Below, piece after piece: positions 10,734 through 21,568 of a DNA stretch of 64,000 bases. The first letter of the stretch is position 1; every line of letters begins with the position of its first letter. Location: assembly GCA_037179385.1 (NCBI GenBank), contig CM074195.1, positions 14,235,887-14,299,886 on the forward strand, read 5' to 3'. Source of the DNA: Holothuria scabra. Its lineage: Eukaryota > Echinodermata > Holothuroidea > Aspidochirotida > Holothuriidae. The notes below the pieces were generated by a model that was not told where the DNA came from, did not search any database, and worked only from the letters and a program-made list of their open reading frames with translations. The translations under genes and the position numbers were made by a program.

Positions 10734-13263
10734 GATTCCTTGCCCTAGGCAGGCAAGGAATCTATGCGATGGTGATGTCGTGTGTGTGTGTGACACTTGC
10801 TTGTAAACACGATATCTTAAGATAGGAATGTCCGACACTTTTCATATTTGGTATATAGATTTATCATGTTGAGAGGAAGAACCCTATTGTTTTTGGTAGA
10901 GGTCAAAGGTCATTTGAGGTCACCAGTGGTAAAATTGCAACAATTTCAAAAATAGCTTGTAAACACGATATCTTCAGATAGGAGTGACCGACACTTTTCA
11001 TACTTGGTATATAGATTTGTCATGTTGAGAAGAAGAACCCTATTGTTTTTGGTAGAGGTCAAAGGTCATTTGAGGTCACCAGTGGTAAAATTGCGAAAAC
11101 GCCGAAAATGGCTTGTAAACACGATATCTTCAGATAGGATTGCCCGACAATTTTCGTACTTGGTATATAGATTTGTCATGTTGAGAAGAAGAACCCTATT
11201 GTTTTTGGTAGAGGTCAAAGGTCATTTGAGGTCACCAGCGGTAAAATTGCGAAAACACTGAAAATGGCTTGTAAACATGATATCTTCAGTTAGGAGAGAC
11301 CAACACTCTTCATATTAGGTATATAGATTTTTAATGTCGAGAGAGAGAAGCCTATTGTTTTTGGTAGAGGTCAAAGGTCATTTGAGGTCAATAGCAGTAA
11401 AATTGCATAACTTCGAAAATGGCTTGTAAACACAATATCTTAAGATAGGAGTGACCGACACTTTTCATACTTGGTATATAGATTCGTCATGTTGAGAAGA
11501 AGACCTCTATTGTTTTTGGTAGAGGTCAAAGGTCATTTGAGGTCACCAGGGGTAAAATTGCGAAAATGCCGAAAATGGCTTGTAAACACAATATCTTCAG
11601 ATAGGATTGCCCGACAACTTTCATACTTGGTATATAGATTTGTCATGTTGAGAAGAAGAACCTATTGTTTTTGGTAGAGGTCAAAGGTCATTTGAGGTCA
11701 CCAGCGGTAAAATTGCGAAAACACTGAAAATGGCTTGTAAACATGATATCTTCAGTTAGGAGAGACCAACACTCTTCATATTAGGTATATAGATTTTTAA
11801 TGTTGAGAGAGAGAAGCCTATTGTTTTTGGTAGAGGTCAAAGGTCATTTGAGGTCAATAGCAGCAAAATTGCGAAAACTTCGAAAATGGCTTGTAAACAC
11901 AATATCTTAAGATAGGAGTGACCGACACTTTTCATACTTGGTATATAGATTCGTCATGTTGAGAAGAAGACCTCTATTGTTTTTGGTAGAGGTCAAAGGT
12001 CATTTGAGGTCACCAGCGGTAAAATCGCGAAAATGCCGAAAATGGCTTGTAAACACGATATCTTCAGATAGGATTGCCCGACAACTTTCATACTTGGTAT
12101 ATAGATTTGTCATGTTGAGAGGAAGAACCCTATTGTTTTTGGTAGAGGTCGACGGTCATTTGAGGTCATCAGCGGTAAAATTGCGTAAACACTGAAAATG
12201 GCTTGTCAACACGATATCTTCAAAAAGGAGTGACAGATACTCTTCATATTTGGGATATAGATTTGTCATGTCGAGAGAAAGAAGCCGATTGCTTTTGGTA
12301 GAATTCAAAGTTCATTTGAGGTCACCAGCGGTAAAATTGGGAAAATCCTGAAAATGGCTTTTAAACATGATTTCTTCAGATAGGAGTGACCGACACTTCT
12401 CATGCTTGGTATATAGGTTTGTCATGCTGAGAGGAAGAAGCCTATTGTCATTAGGCTTAAGCTGCCTCTTTCCAGTCAGGGCAATGTTTGTTTACACAAT
12501 TCATCATGCTTCAGTGCCAGCACAACCAGCTTACATGTGTCCAAAAAGATAAGCCTATTGTCCTGGTCTGCTGAGGCAGCTCTGGTTGCAAACTTGGCTT
12601 GCAGTGAATAAACAGTCTCTGCCTTTGTGAATGAGGTTTTCAATTGGACTCTTTGTTTACATAGTGCTGGACATGGCAGCTACTATTGACAGAAAGCTGA
12701 TAATAGGAAGTCGGGTTGACCTTGCTGTAACATCACTTTTTGAACAAAAAGTGGGGTGTCGGGTATAAATTGTATAGAGGCAACCTTATGCCTACTGGTT
12801 TTTGGCTGAGGTCAAAGGTCATTTGAGGTCATCAGCGGTAAAAATGTGAAAACACCGAAAATGGCTTGTAAACATGATATCTTCAGATAGGATTGCCCGA
12901 CAATTTTCATACTTGGTGTATAGATTTTTCATGTTGAGAGAAAGAAGCCTATTGCTTTTGGTAGAGGTCAAAGGTCATTTGAGGTCACCAGCGGTAAAAT
13001 TGCCAAAACTTCGAAAATGGCTTGTAAACATATCTCCAGATAAGAGAAACAGATACTTTTCATATTTGGTATATAGATTTGCCATGTTGAGAGAAAGAAG
13101 CCTGTTGTTTTTGGTGGAGGTCAAAGGTCATTTGAGGTCACCAGGGGTAAAATTGCGAAAATTCTGTGCCTAAAATGTAAAGAAAAATCTATCAAGCACT
13201 GTCAATTTGAAAGCAGGTAAGGTATTTGATGGCAAGGAATCACTAAGCCTTTTGGCTTTCTGG
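10734..13263 (+). mobile_element. Helentron-like non-autonomous element 2, inserted in the 101-bp satellite
   Basis: It starts GATTCCTTGCC (10734-10744) and ends GGCAAGGAATC (13231-13241), hairpin AAGCC-TTTT-GGCTT (13245-13258), TCTGG. It splits a 101-bp unit between GCAGCCATTG and TTACAGTG, so the empty site is known from neighbouring copies and the insertion lies at TT. It contains about fourteen monomers of about 155 bp, with TGTAAACACGATATCTTCAG and a perfect AGGTCAAAGGTCA in most. Variants repeat every third unit (about 468 bp; 11292 and 11759, 11453 and 11921). A non-repeat segment of about 340 bp interrupts the array at 12449-12785. Frames open across three monomers at most are by-products. 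Confidence 0.75.
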
Positions 13264-14420
13264 TTACAGTGAAGTTGAAGTCTTTCAGGGATAACGTTAG
13301 GTTGCAGTGAGTTGTTGTGCACGGTGCAGTCTCTTTGGTAGACAACAGCTAAATGCAGCCATTGTTACAGTGAAGTTGAAGTCTTTCAGGGATAACGTTA
13401 GGTTGCGGTGAGTTGTTGTGCACGGTGCAGTCTCTTTGGTAGACAACAGCTAAATGCAGCCATTGTTACAGTGAAATTGAAGTCTTTCAGGGATAACGTT
13501 AGGTTGCGGTGAGTTGTTGTGCACGGTGCAGTCTCTTTGGTAGACAACAGCTAAATGCAGCCATTGTTACAGTGAAATTGAAGTCTTTCAGGGATAACGT
13601 TAGGTTGCGGTGAGTTGTTGTGCACGGTGCAGTCTCTTTGGTAGACAACAGCTAAATGCAGCCATTGTTACAGTGAAAGTGAAGTCTTTCAGGGATAAGT
13701 TAGGTTGCGGTGAGTTGTTGTGCACGGTGCAGTCTCTTTGGTAGACAACAGCTAAATGCAGCCATTGTTACAGTGAAATTGAAGTCTTTCAGGGATAACG
13801 TTAGGTTGCGGTGAGTTGTTGTGCACGGTGCAGTCTCTTTGGTAGACAACAGCTAGATGCAGCCATTGTTACACTGAAATTGAAGTCTTTCAAGGATAAC
13901 GTTAGGTTGCGGTGAGTTGTTGTACACGGTGCAGTCTCTTTGGTAGACAACAGCTAGATGCAGCCATTGTTACACTGAAATTGAAGTCTTTCAGGGATAA
14001 CGTTAAGTTGCGGTGAGTTGTTGTGCACGGTGCAGTCTCTTTGGTAGACAATTGCTAAATGCAGCCATTGTTACAGTGAAATTGAAGTCCTTCAGGGATA
14101 ACGTAAGGTTGCGGTGAGTTGTTGTACACGGTGCAGTCTCTTTGGTAGACAACAGCTAGATGCAGCCATTGTTACACTGAAATTGAAGTCTTTCAAGGAT
14201 AACGTTAGGTTGCGGTGAGTTGTTGTACACGGTGCAGTCTCTTTGGTAGACAACAGCTAGATGCAGCCATTGTTACACTGAAATTGAAGTCTTTCAGAGA
14301 TAATGGTAGGTTGCAGTGAGTTGTTGTACACGGTGCAGTCTCTTTGGTAGACAACAGCTGGATGCAGCCATTGTTTCAGTGAAATTGAAGTCTTTGAGGT
14401 GTAATAGTAGCCTGCATAGA
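13264..14420. repeat. 101-bp satellite, right block
   Basis: About eleven units continue the array in the same phase and orientation as 10228-10733. They are highly similar in the middle and more diverged towards the right end. The unit has GCAGCCATTGTTACAGTGAA and GTGCACGGTGCAGTCTCTTT. Confidence 0.9.
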
Positions 14421-15229
14421 GAGGCTTTACACTACACAATGCAGTGTGTATTGAACACCTCAGGGTTAAGTGCTGTATCAGTGTCTCAAAATTAGAACAA
14501 ATACATCCTTCCTACACAGCAAACAGACAATAGGGCCAGAACATTTGCTATATACCGTGGATGGTTTTTTTATGGTGTTTGGTCCATTGGCTAGGCTCTT
14601 TAGTTTTTGATGTCATTTGGTACATTTATTTTAAGATGGTCATATGCAAGTAGCATGGAGCTAGTCTATGACAGACATATCCATCAGTTAACAAGCTAAC
14701 TTTAATGGATGTGAAATTTGACAAATCCAATCTTTGATATATTTATACTACTTTGTAATGAAAAATTTTCTGGAGGTTGGGGGTTTGGGATCCTTAACCT
14801 CAGTTTTAGTATTTTAATGGGCCAATGGCTACTTCAGGGCCTCCACTCTTCAGTGTAGTTCAGTTAAGGTTCTGTATAGGTCCAGATTCCACACAAGAAC
14901 ACAAATAAGAATGAACATGTGTCGAAATATGATTACTTGTCCATCTTAATTAGCTTCTAGATAACATGTCAAAAATCAGGTTCCACAAGTTCTAGAGAAA
15001 ATAAGTAACTGTCCAACCAGAATAAGCTAAGTCAGAAACCTAACTAAACTGAACAAAAATTTAAACTAAAAGTCTAAAGCTCCTTCTGCCCTGAAATCCA
15101 AATCTTATGTGATTTCCACAATGGCTTCTTGCAAGTAGGATCAAAACACTCACATAAAATTCAGTAGAATCCTCCCTGTGACTCCCCATGCTGCTATGTG
15201 CTGCCACTATCCCCAAAGACAACTCCCAA
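14421..15229. other. Intron sequence, nothing recognised
   Basis: AT-rich single-copy-looking sequence between the satellite and the retroelement region. No frame looks protein-like. Confidence 0.5.
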
Positions 15230-15481
15230 ACTCCTATAGGTCAAATGAAACATTGTTATTTTGCCCACACAACCAGAGCCTCAATGAATAAACATAACAT
15301 AACATAAGCATAGATCCTGGAGACCTACTCCACAACATAGACAGTAGCCAACAGAATTCCCATCTCCAGCCAAACAAGTCAGGATAAAAATCCTACTGTG
15401 GATTTGGACAATGGCCAGGATTTCTAGGTGTCCCCCATATTACCCTCGTACATTCTAGTGGTTTGTAAACAAACTTTGTTT
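15230..15481. repeat. ~250-bp direct repeat, left copy
   Basis: It starts CTCCTATAGGTCAAAT and ends ACAAACTTTG, and includes AGCCTCAATGAATAAACATA followed by ATAACATAACATAAG. It matches 17852-18093 in the same orientation with scattered differences. The pair flanks about 2.4 kb containing LINE coding remains. They could be 3' tails of two head-to-tail retroelement insertions or LTR-like repeats; the sequence does not decide. Confidence 0.7.
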
Positions 15482-15779
15482 TACTGCCATGCATGAACTG
15501 TCCCCATATTTACCCTATTTCATACACTCACAATACCATACTCAACAAACTTATGCACATGGTACATGTTACTTCACGTTTAAAATTAAATTCTCATAAC
15601 ATGTGGAGTACATACACATGAAATGAATTAATTGTAAATTACACTGTATAGATCGATCAAATAAGGAAATTACATATCATTTGTAAGTTACCAATGATTC
15701 AAATTACAAAATCGCTGAAAGAAAAGGAATATGTTATCTGCAACAAAAACACTAGCTCTGATCATTTTGTAATTGGCTG

Positions 15780-16640
15780 CTGTAGGTTCTTGTCTTGTTT
15801 GGCCTTCATGAACATAGTCCTCCCGACAGGGAAGATGGTATAAGTTCCTGTGCAGGACCAGTCCCATCTGTACCTTAGGTCAGTTGTCCTTCTGGGGGAG
15901 GCACTGGTCCTCCATCGCTCCCAACACCAGCAATATCAGCAGTGGGTATGTTATTTCCAACAACCTGGAGCAGGTGGTATGGGCACTCAATTCACATGAG
16001 TCACCTGAGCATGGCCAAGTGGGGTCCCATCACTGTTGTCCCCCATTTTGGTGTCTCCACTTGTCCCAGAAGCATTCTTCCAAACTGTCCTTTATCTGGG
16101 TAGCCACATCTTCTACCTCTACCTGGTCCTCCCGGGTGGACAGGACTGATGGTGCTGAAAGTCAAAATCGATGACCATCCACCACCAGGTGTGTACCCTC
16201 TGGAAGGAACAGTCCCCTCTCATTGAACTGTACCGTCAATCTGATAACCCCCAGTTCTGTCATTGTGGCTATGGAGGTGGTTTGTCTTCATATGGGTGCT
16301 GTGTTGGCTCCCTTGCTCTGTGCTGCTGTGGGTGTGGGTGGGGGGACTCTGGGATAGTGGGATTTTGCGTGGGGCTCCCCTACACCACATCGGACTGTTA
16401 CCTTTGCACTCACTTTGGTTCTTCCTGATCCCTCTCCATCACTACTTGTGAAACTTTCACTGGTGAAGAGTTCCAATTCGGGTTTAACTGGGGATCACCA
16501 TATGGGACCGATACCCCAGGGCAGTCTCTGCGGTGGCCCCTCTAGTGGTTCTCACATGCCACTAGATATCCACACTGCTCTCACCTTCATTAAAACAGCC
16601 TCTCCCCTTGGTTTCATCCACAACCCACGCAAATGATACC
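15780..16640 (-). pseudogene. Possible retroelement ORF remnants
   Basis: This stretch has a different base composition from its neighbours and short minus-strand frames that look protein-like. One, about 16155 down to 16032, reads STREDQVEVEDVATQIKDSL then EECFWDKWRHQNGGQQ. Another, 16476-16288, is Pro- and Ser-rich. All are short and broken by stops. Their position between the direct repeats suggests remains of a retroelement's first ORF, but I recognise no domain. Plus-strand frames at 15884-16174 and 16171-16428 overlap and look like shadows. Confidence 0.25.
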
Positions 16641-17215
16641 TAAGGCGGCCTCTAGTGGAGAATCCCCTGTTACAAGTGTAACAGGTATGTCCCTAATATG
16701 CTGAGAGGAAAATGAAGCCATTGCCCCTTATGTGTGCTAACTATTCTTACCAAAATTTGTTGTATGCACACCTGTGTGTTACTCTTGAGCTCAACAACTG
16801 TGCTCTCCTTGCTTGTTTGGGGTGTGTGCTGTTTGGACAGCCCTATGCTGCCCCTTCAGCATATAAAAATAGCTGTTGATTCTGTGGCCAGTTAATGAAA
16901 ATATTATAAAGGATTGCAAGCAGTTTGGAAAAAGGCAGTGGTCGTACCCCAAAAAGAGCTGGTTGAATGGGGCAGAGGACGGTAGTAAGAAGGGGATAGA
17001 GGACAAAAGGGAATAGAAGGAGGACTCTGGCCAGAATAAAGGGAACTCCCAATCTATATCCTAGACTGGGGTTACCCCTCAGGCTGCCCTGTTCCCTGGT
17101 TACCCACGTAAGGTTCACAAGGGCTCTAACAAGAGAGTACCTAAGCCTAACCTGTGTGACCTCCCTCTCTCTGCCAGAGTCCTAACTTCATCCCAATTGA
17201 GAAACTCAAAGAGTT

Positions 17216-17755
17216 TCAAGTGGGGTTTTGATCATATTTGTGGTCTCGGAAGAGGCGAGGAAGCTTAGCAATGTCTTTTTCTGCGTTAGGATGGGTTAAA
17301 AGGATTTTCTCAATACTCTTCGAATTCAGGTCTGTAAGCCTCTTAATAGGAGTAGCAGATTTGCCTGCTCCAATGTCTACATTCTTTGAAATGTACCTGG
17401 GAATTTTCAGGGCCAAGGGACGAGCTCAAATGTGAATTTTTTCTAGTTTTATAAGGTTTGTTCTGGATGCTGAGAGGAATGTAATACTCCCATATTCAAA
17501 TAAAAGCTTGACAGGAGTGTTGTAAATTCTGATGTTATTTTTAAGAGAAGTGTTAGGGTTAAGCAAAGGGTTTTGAATAAGTTTTATCTTATACCAAGCT
17601 TTCCTTGAAATTTCATTAATATGAGAGGTAAGTGTGAAATTTTGGTCGAGAATGATTCGTAGGAATTTGGTTGTTTTAACTGGTGGATTGGGTGGGTTAA
17701 AAAGCTTAATGGTTGGTGGAGAGTCAGTGGGTCTGGTTTTGCATTTGAGAGTCAT
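17216..17755 (-). pseudogene. LINE reverse transcriptase C-terminal fragment
   Basis: The minus-strand frame shows the LINE pattern FLRIILDQNFTLTSHINEIS, then I..YNTPVKLLFEYGS...LSASRTNL.KLEKI, and past one in-frame TGA (17428-17426) continues ALKIPRYIS. These match the thumb region at the end of a LINE (Jockey/CR1-like) ORF2 protein. The polymerase palm with the catalytic aspartates is absent, so the copy is 5'-truncated and carries a stop. It is in antisense orientation within the intron of the host gene. Confidence 0.72.
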
Positions 17756-17851
17756 CTAAATCCTCCATATAAAGCACCATTTTTCGATTTTGACGAGAGT
17801 TTTTTGTATATTATTAATATTTGATCTATGGGTTATAGACCTTTTCTCCAA

Positions 17852-18093
17852 ATTCCTATAGGTCAAATTAAATGTTGTTATTTTGCCCTACCAACCAGAG
17901 CCTCAATGAATAAACATAACCCAGCTAGATGCTGGAGACCTGATTCCCAGCACAGACAACAGCCAACAGAATTCCCATCTCCAGCCCAGCAATACAGGAT
18001 AAAAGTCCTACTGTGGATTTTAACAATGGCCAGGAATTCGAGGGCCCCCATACTATCCTAGTACATTCTTGGGATTTGTTAACAAACTTTGTT
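17852..18093. repeat. ~250-bp direct repeat, right copy
   Basis: It starts TTCCTATAGGTCAAAT and ends AACAAACTTTGTT; it pairs with 15230-15481 but lacks the extra ATAAC units. It ends only about 100 bp before exon 18192. Confidence 0.7.
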
Positions 18094-18191
18094 CCAATTT
18101 TATTTATAAAAGTAATTTCCTGCATTAGTTTTGTCATCAATTTTTACAATTTATAGCTAATTAGTATGATTACATTTGGTATGTTTCACAG

Positions 18192-18327
18192 GAGAACTGC
18201 TTTATGGAGGTCTAGCTTTTAGCTACCCTCCACCTGAAGACAAAGAGCATTCCTCAGAGACTAAACAAGTTATCATGTCACCTACTATTAAATATGCTGG
18301 CTCGGATCTGTTTTGTGAAAAACACAA
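18192..18327 (+). CDS. NEURL4-type gene, exon D with IKYAG motif (phase 1 in, phase 2 out)
   Basis: Acceptor TTTCACAG and donor AA|GTAAGC bound 136 nt. It encodes a variable, acidic loop (PPPEDKEHSSETKQ), then VIMSPTIKYAG and SDLFCEKHK. The S-P-[ST]-x-K-Y-x-G motif is the second conserved block of the NEURL4 C-terminal domain. Its Tyr (18293-18295) would occupy the position of the conserved Tyr in H-Y-E type ADP-ribosyltransferases. The donor is followed by repeat-free intron for about 650 bp. Confidence 0.73.
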
Positions 18328-18984
18328 GTAAGCAACTGTTTATCTTGATTTTGATAATTCAGGCCTTAAAGAACAGTTTTAATAAGACCCTATAAAAGCC
18401 ATTGCAGAAGCCTATGGCTTATAATGTCATGTCTGTGGGTTGGGGTTTGCAGAGAATGTGCCCCGTAAGGGGCAACTTAAGGGGGGGGGACTTGAACCTG
18501 CTTCCACTATATTTGAAACCTAACTTAGACAGTATTTGAAAGAGCATATGGCTCTATGTGACAATGTGTAACACATTTGTGTCGTGTGTCGTTAAATCCC
18601 ATCAAACTATGACTTCATGACAGGTGACAACCAACTCCAAGTAACATCCAGTTTTGTCTCTTTTGAAAGGCCATGTCAGATGAGAATAGGTATCGGTCCT
18701 CCTTTGACCTGGATAGGAAAAGAAGCCTGAACCTCCTCCTGGAGGTTTGCATTGTTTAAAATGCAAACCATGAACTTTTGATACAGCTGTATTACTCTAT
18801 GGAAATTTTGTAAGCTTGTATTATTATGAACCATGGGATGTGAAGAACAAATTTTTCCTTCAGTCATTCAATTATTTAAAGGAATGGTTTGCCTGAAATG
18901 TGTTTGTCACTTATCAAGTATTCTTTTCAAGTTTGTAGTCAGATGCATTCATTCTTTTATCTTATTCTTTTGTAGTCTCCTTAT

Positions 18985-19319
18985 CAGGGGCGTCAATTGG
19001 GGGAGGGGGGACATGTCCCCCCCCCCACTTTTTGTGATGTGAAACTTAAAAAATAGGTACTACCAAAAAGATTATCCATGAAAGGTGTCCTCTACCAATT
19101 ACGATTGACTAGCTTTCTGTATCAATAATTCCACTTGTTTACTTTGCAAATCCCCAAAATTTGGTGTTCACACTCAAAAAATGGTAAAATCTGGATGTTT
19201 GCCCACCCCTCCCTTCCCGAAAAAAGGTCTAGCTACAGCGCTGTACACACCTTACCAGGACAGGAGGAAAAATTAGGCCAGATGTCCCCACCACTTTGAA
19301 AACCAAATCGACGCCCCTG
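18985..19319. mobile_element. Non-autonomous hAT-like MITE
   Basis: The termini are CAGGGGCGTCAATTGGG and CAAATCGACGCCCCTG, inverted repeats of about 16 bp. Flanks CTCCTTAT (18977-18984) and CTTCTAAT (19320-19327) match at 6 of 8 positions, consistent with an old 8-bp hAT target duplication. It is 335 bp with C- and G-tracts next to the left end and no coding sequence. Confidence 0.75.
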
Positions 19320-19370
19320 CTTCTAATGTTAAAGTATAAGGGTGATTGGAATTTTAGTGACTCCATTTTT

Positions 19371-20669
19371 GATTCCTTGCCGAATGCACAAAAAGAATCT
19401 GTGCCATGGTGATGTTGTGTGTATGTGTTCGCGTGTGTGTGCGTATACACGTGCTTGTGTTTGGATATCAATGGATGTGTGTATTTTGGACACTCCCTTT
19501 TATAAACAATGTCTCAAGGTAGGAATGACCCAACATTTTTCATATTTGAAAAATAGATCTATTATTTTGAGAGGAAGAAACCTGTCATTTTTGGTGATGG
19601 CCAAAGGTCATTTGAGGTCCCCAGAGATCCAAACCCTAAAACCTTGTAAACATGATATCTCAAGTTAGGAAAGACTGACACCTCATATTTGGTATAAGCA
19701 GAAGGAGGACCATATAGTTTTTGTGTTGGTCAGATATCATTTGAGTTCATCAGGGGTAAAGCTGAAAAACTCTAAAATGGCTTAAAAACACAATACCTCA
19801 GGTAGTCATGACTTCCTTTTTTTGAAATTCAATATATATATATTTTTGTCATGTTGAGAGGAAGAACTCTTTTGGTTTTGGCAGAGGTGAGAGTCACTTG
19901 AGTCACTTAAGGTCAAATCCTGAAAAACTGGAAAAGACACTATCTCAAGTGAGGAATGACCAAAACTTTTCATATGCAGTTACAAATTTGCAATGTTGAG
20001 TTAGAAAAACTGAACTGGTTTTGGCGGAGGTCAGAGTTCATTTGACGTCACCAGCAGTAAAAATTGCAAAAACCTCAAAACTGGATGGTAAACTTATCTC
20101 AAGACAGATATAACACTTTTTGCATATGATATATATGTTTGTAATGTTGAGAGGAACAACCCTATTATTTATTATGGAGGTCACCGGGGGGTAATACTGG
20201 AAAAGTCTTTTAACTGGGTTCTGCTAATTTTTGTTTCCTTCTGGATTTTAAGTTTGCTGTTAATTTTTTTTATAGATATTTGGTGTGCTTGAAAAAAATC
20301 CCCCCCAAAATTTTCAGTACCTTTTCATTGCTTGAGGTTTGAATGGCTCATAAGTACAATATCTCAAGACAGCACTGATTGACACTTTTCAGTTTTGGTT
20401 TGTTTATTGCAATGTTCAATGGTTGAGTTCTGTCATTTGAGGTGGAGGTCAAAGTTCATATGAAGTCACCTCAGGTAAATCTGCAAAAACTCCTAGATGG
20501 CTTGTTGTAAGAAATACAAGAAGAATCATCTTTATTGTTTTTGGTAGAGATCAGAGGCCATGTCAAGTCATCAGAGGTAAAAAATTCATCCATCTGAGGT
20601 CGCCAGAGGTCAAAAAGTAAAATTTCCCAAGAATTCCAAAGATCAGCAGGGAAGCATTAACCTTTCTGG
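19371..20669 (+). mobile_element. Helentron-like non-autonomous element 3 (diverged)
   Basis: It begins GATTCCTTGCC (19371-19381), followed by a GT-rich tract and degenerate monomers with ATCTCAAG and AAAGGTCATTTGAGGTC remnants, and ends near AGGGAAGCATTAACC then TTTCTGG at 20669. The DR1 sites have decayed, unlike elements 1 and 2, so it is older. Confidence 0.6.
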
Positions 20670-21363
20670 TCTAAATGGAAATTTATGAAATGTCTTTTTT
20701 TGAGGTTAATTCACAAGTATTGCTTACATTTTAGAAGGTGAAATCACTCAAGTTTTGGCTTCATGTTCACTATGAGTAGCACACATAGCAACATCAACTA
20801 CAGTCTAACTGCCACCATTCAGAGCCACACATAGGAATTTGTCACCAGTATTTAGTTATCTATGCTGTCTGTTTAGATAGGAAACTGTAGTGTTGTCTCA
20901 ATCCTTCCTTCCATTTAATTAGTATCAACACAAAGATTATAGGCAACAAATTCCTCAACCCCTCTCCTTCCCGGAAAAAAAGAATCCGAGGATAGTTTGT
21001 CAAGTAGTGATTCATCACATCATCAATATAAGACATTGTTGGCCAAAGGTCATTTCGTCACTGAATCAGTTAATTAGCTGTGATCTCTTCCTTATAGTCT
21101 AACTAAAAATTGGTTTGAAACCACACTTTGACACTTGAACCACACAAATAAAGTATACTTCAATTAAGGAGAAATACAGCACCATCACAGACTCCCCTTT
21201 TCTTCCTTTCCCTGCCAATATAAGAGTAAATAAAACAATGGATAGGCTAAATTGACAGACTCAAAAATTAACTTTTAAAACTAGAGAGATAATTCAAGCT
21301 TTGCTTTCTTTTAAATTATTTTCTACCACAAGTTCAGTGGTTTTTGTCATGTTATCATTACAG

Positions 21364-21568
21364 ATTTACAGATTATAAAACAAAGAAAACGTATTCTGTG
21401 AGGGTAGCATTTCAAGTGCTAGTTCGACCAGGATGTTATACAGTGAGTGGTGAAAACATCGGGGCAAACCAGCCAGTAGATCCCTTGTTTGAAAACAGTG
21501 AGATAGAATGGCATACGAAAGAGAAGCAATCGGTGGTCCTAAGTGCTCTCCTGATAAATGTTGACTGA
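21364..21568 (+). CDS. NEURL4-type gene, terminal exon with SEIEW motif and stop
   Basis: Acceptor TTATCATTACAG gives the phase needed by the previous exon. The frame then runs to TGA at 21566-21568. It encodes FTDYKTKKTYSVRVAFQVLV, then RPGCYTV, IDP-like VDPLFENSEIEWHTKEK and a hydrophobic end (VVLSALLINVD). [RK]V.FQV.V.PG.Y.V followed by DP.F.N.EIEW.TKE is the closing block of the NEURL4 C-terminal domain; one of its Glu residues (21500 or 21506) is the candidate third member of an H-Y-E triad. A second AG at 21370-21371 would break the frame. The five exons total about 240 residues. Confidence 0.77.

Noticed and set aside
11004..13173. Repeated plus-strand frames with MVYRFVMLRRR
   Set aside because: They are read-through of the ~155-bp DR1 minisatellite, each ending within two monomers.
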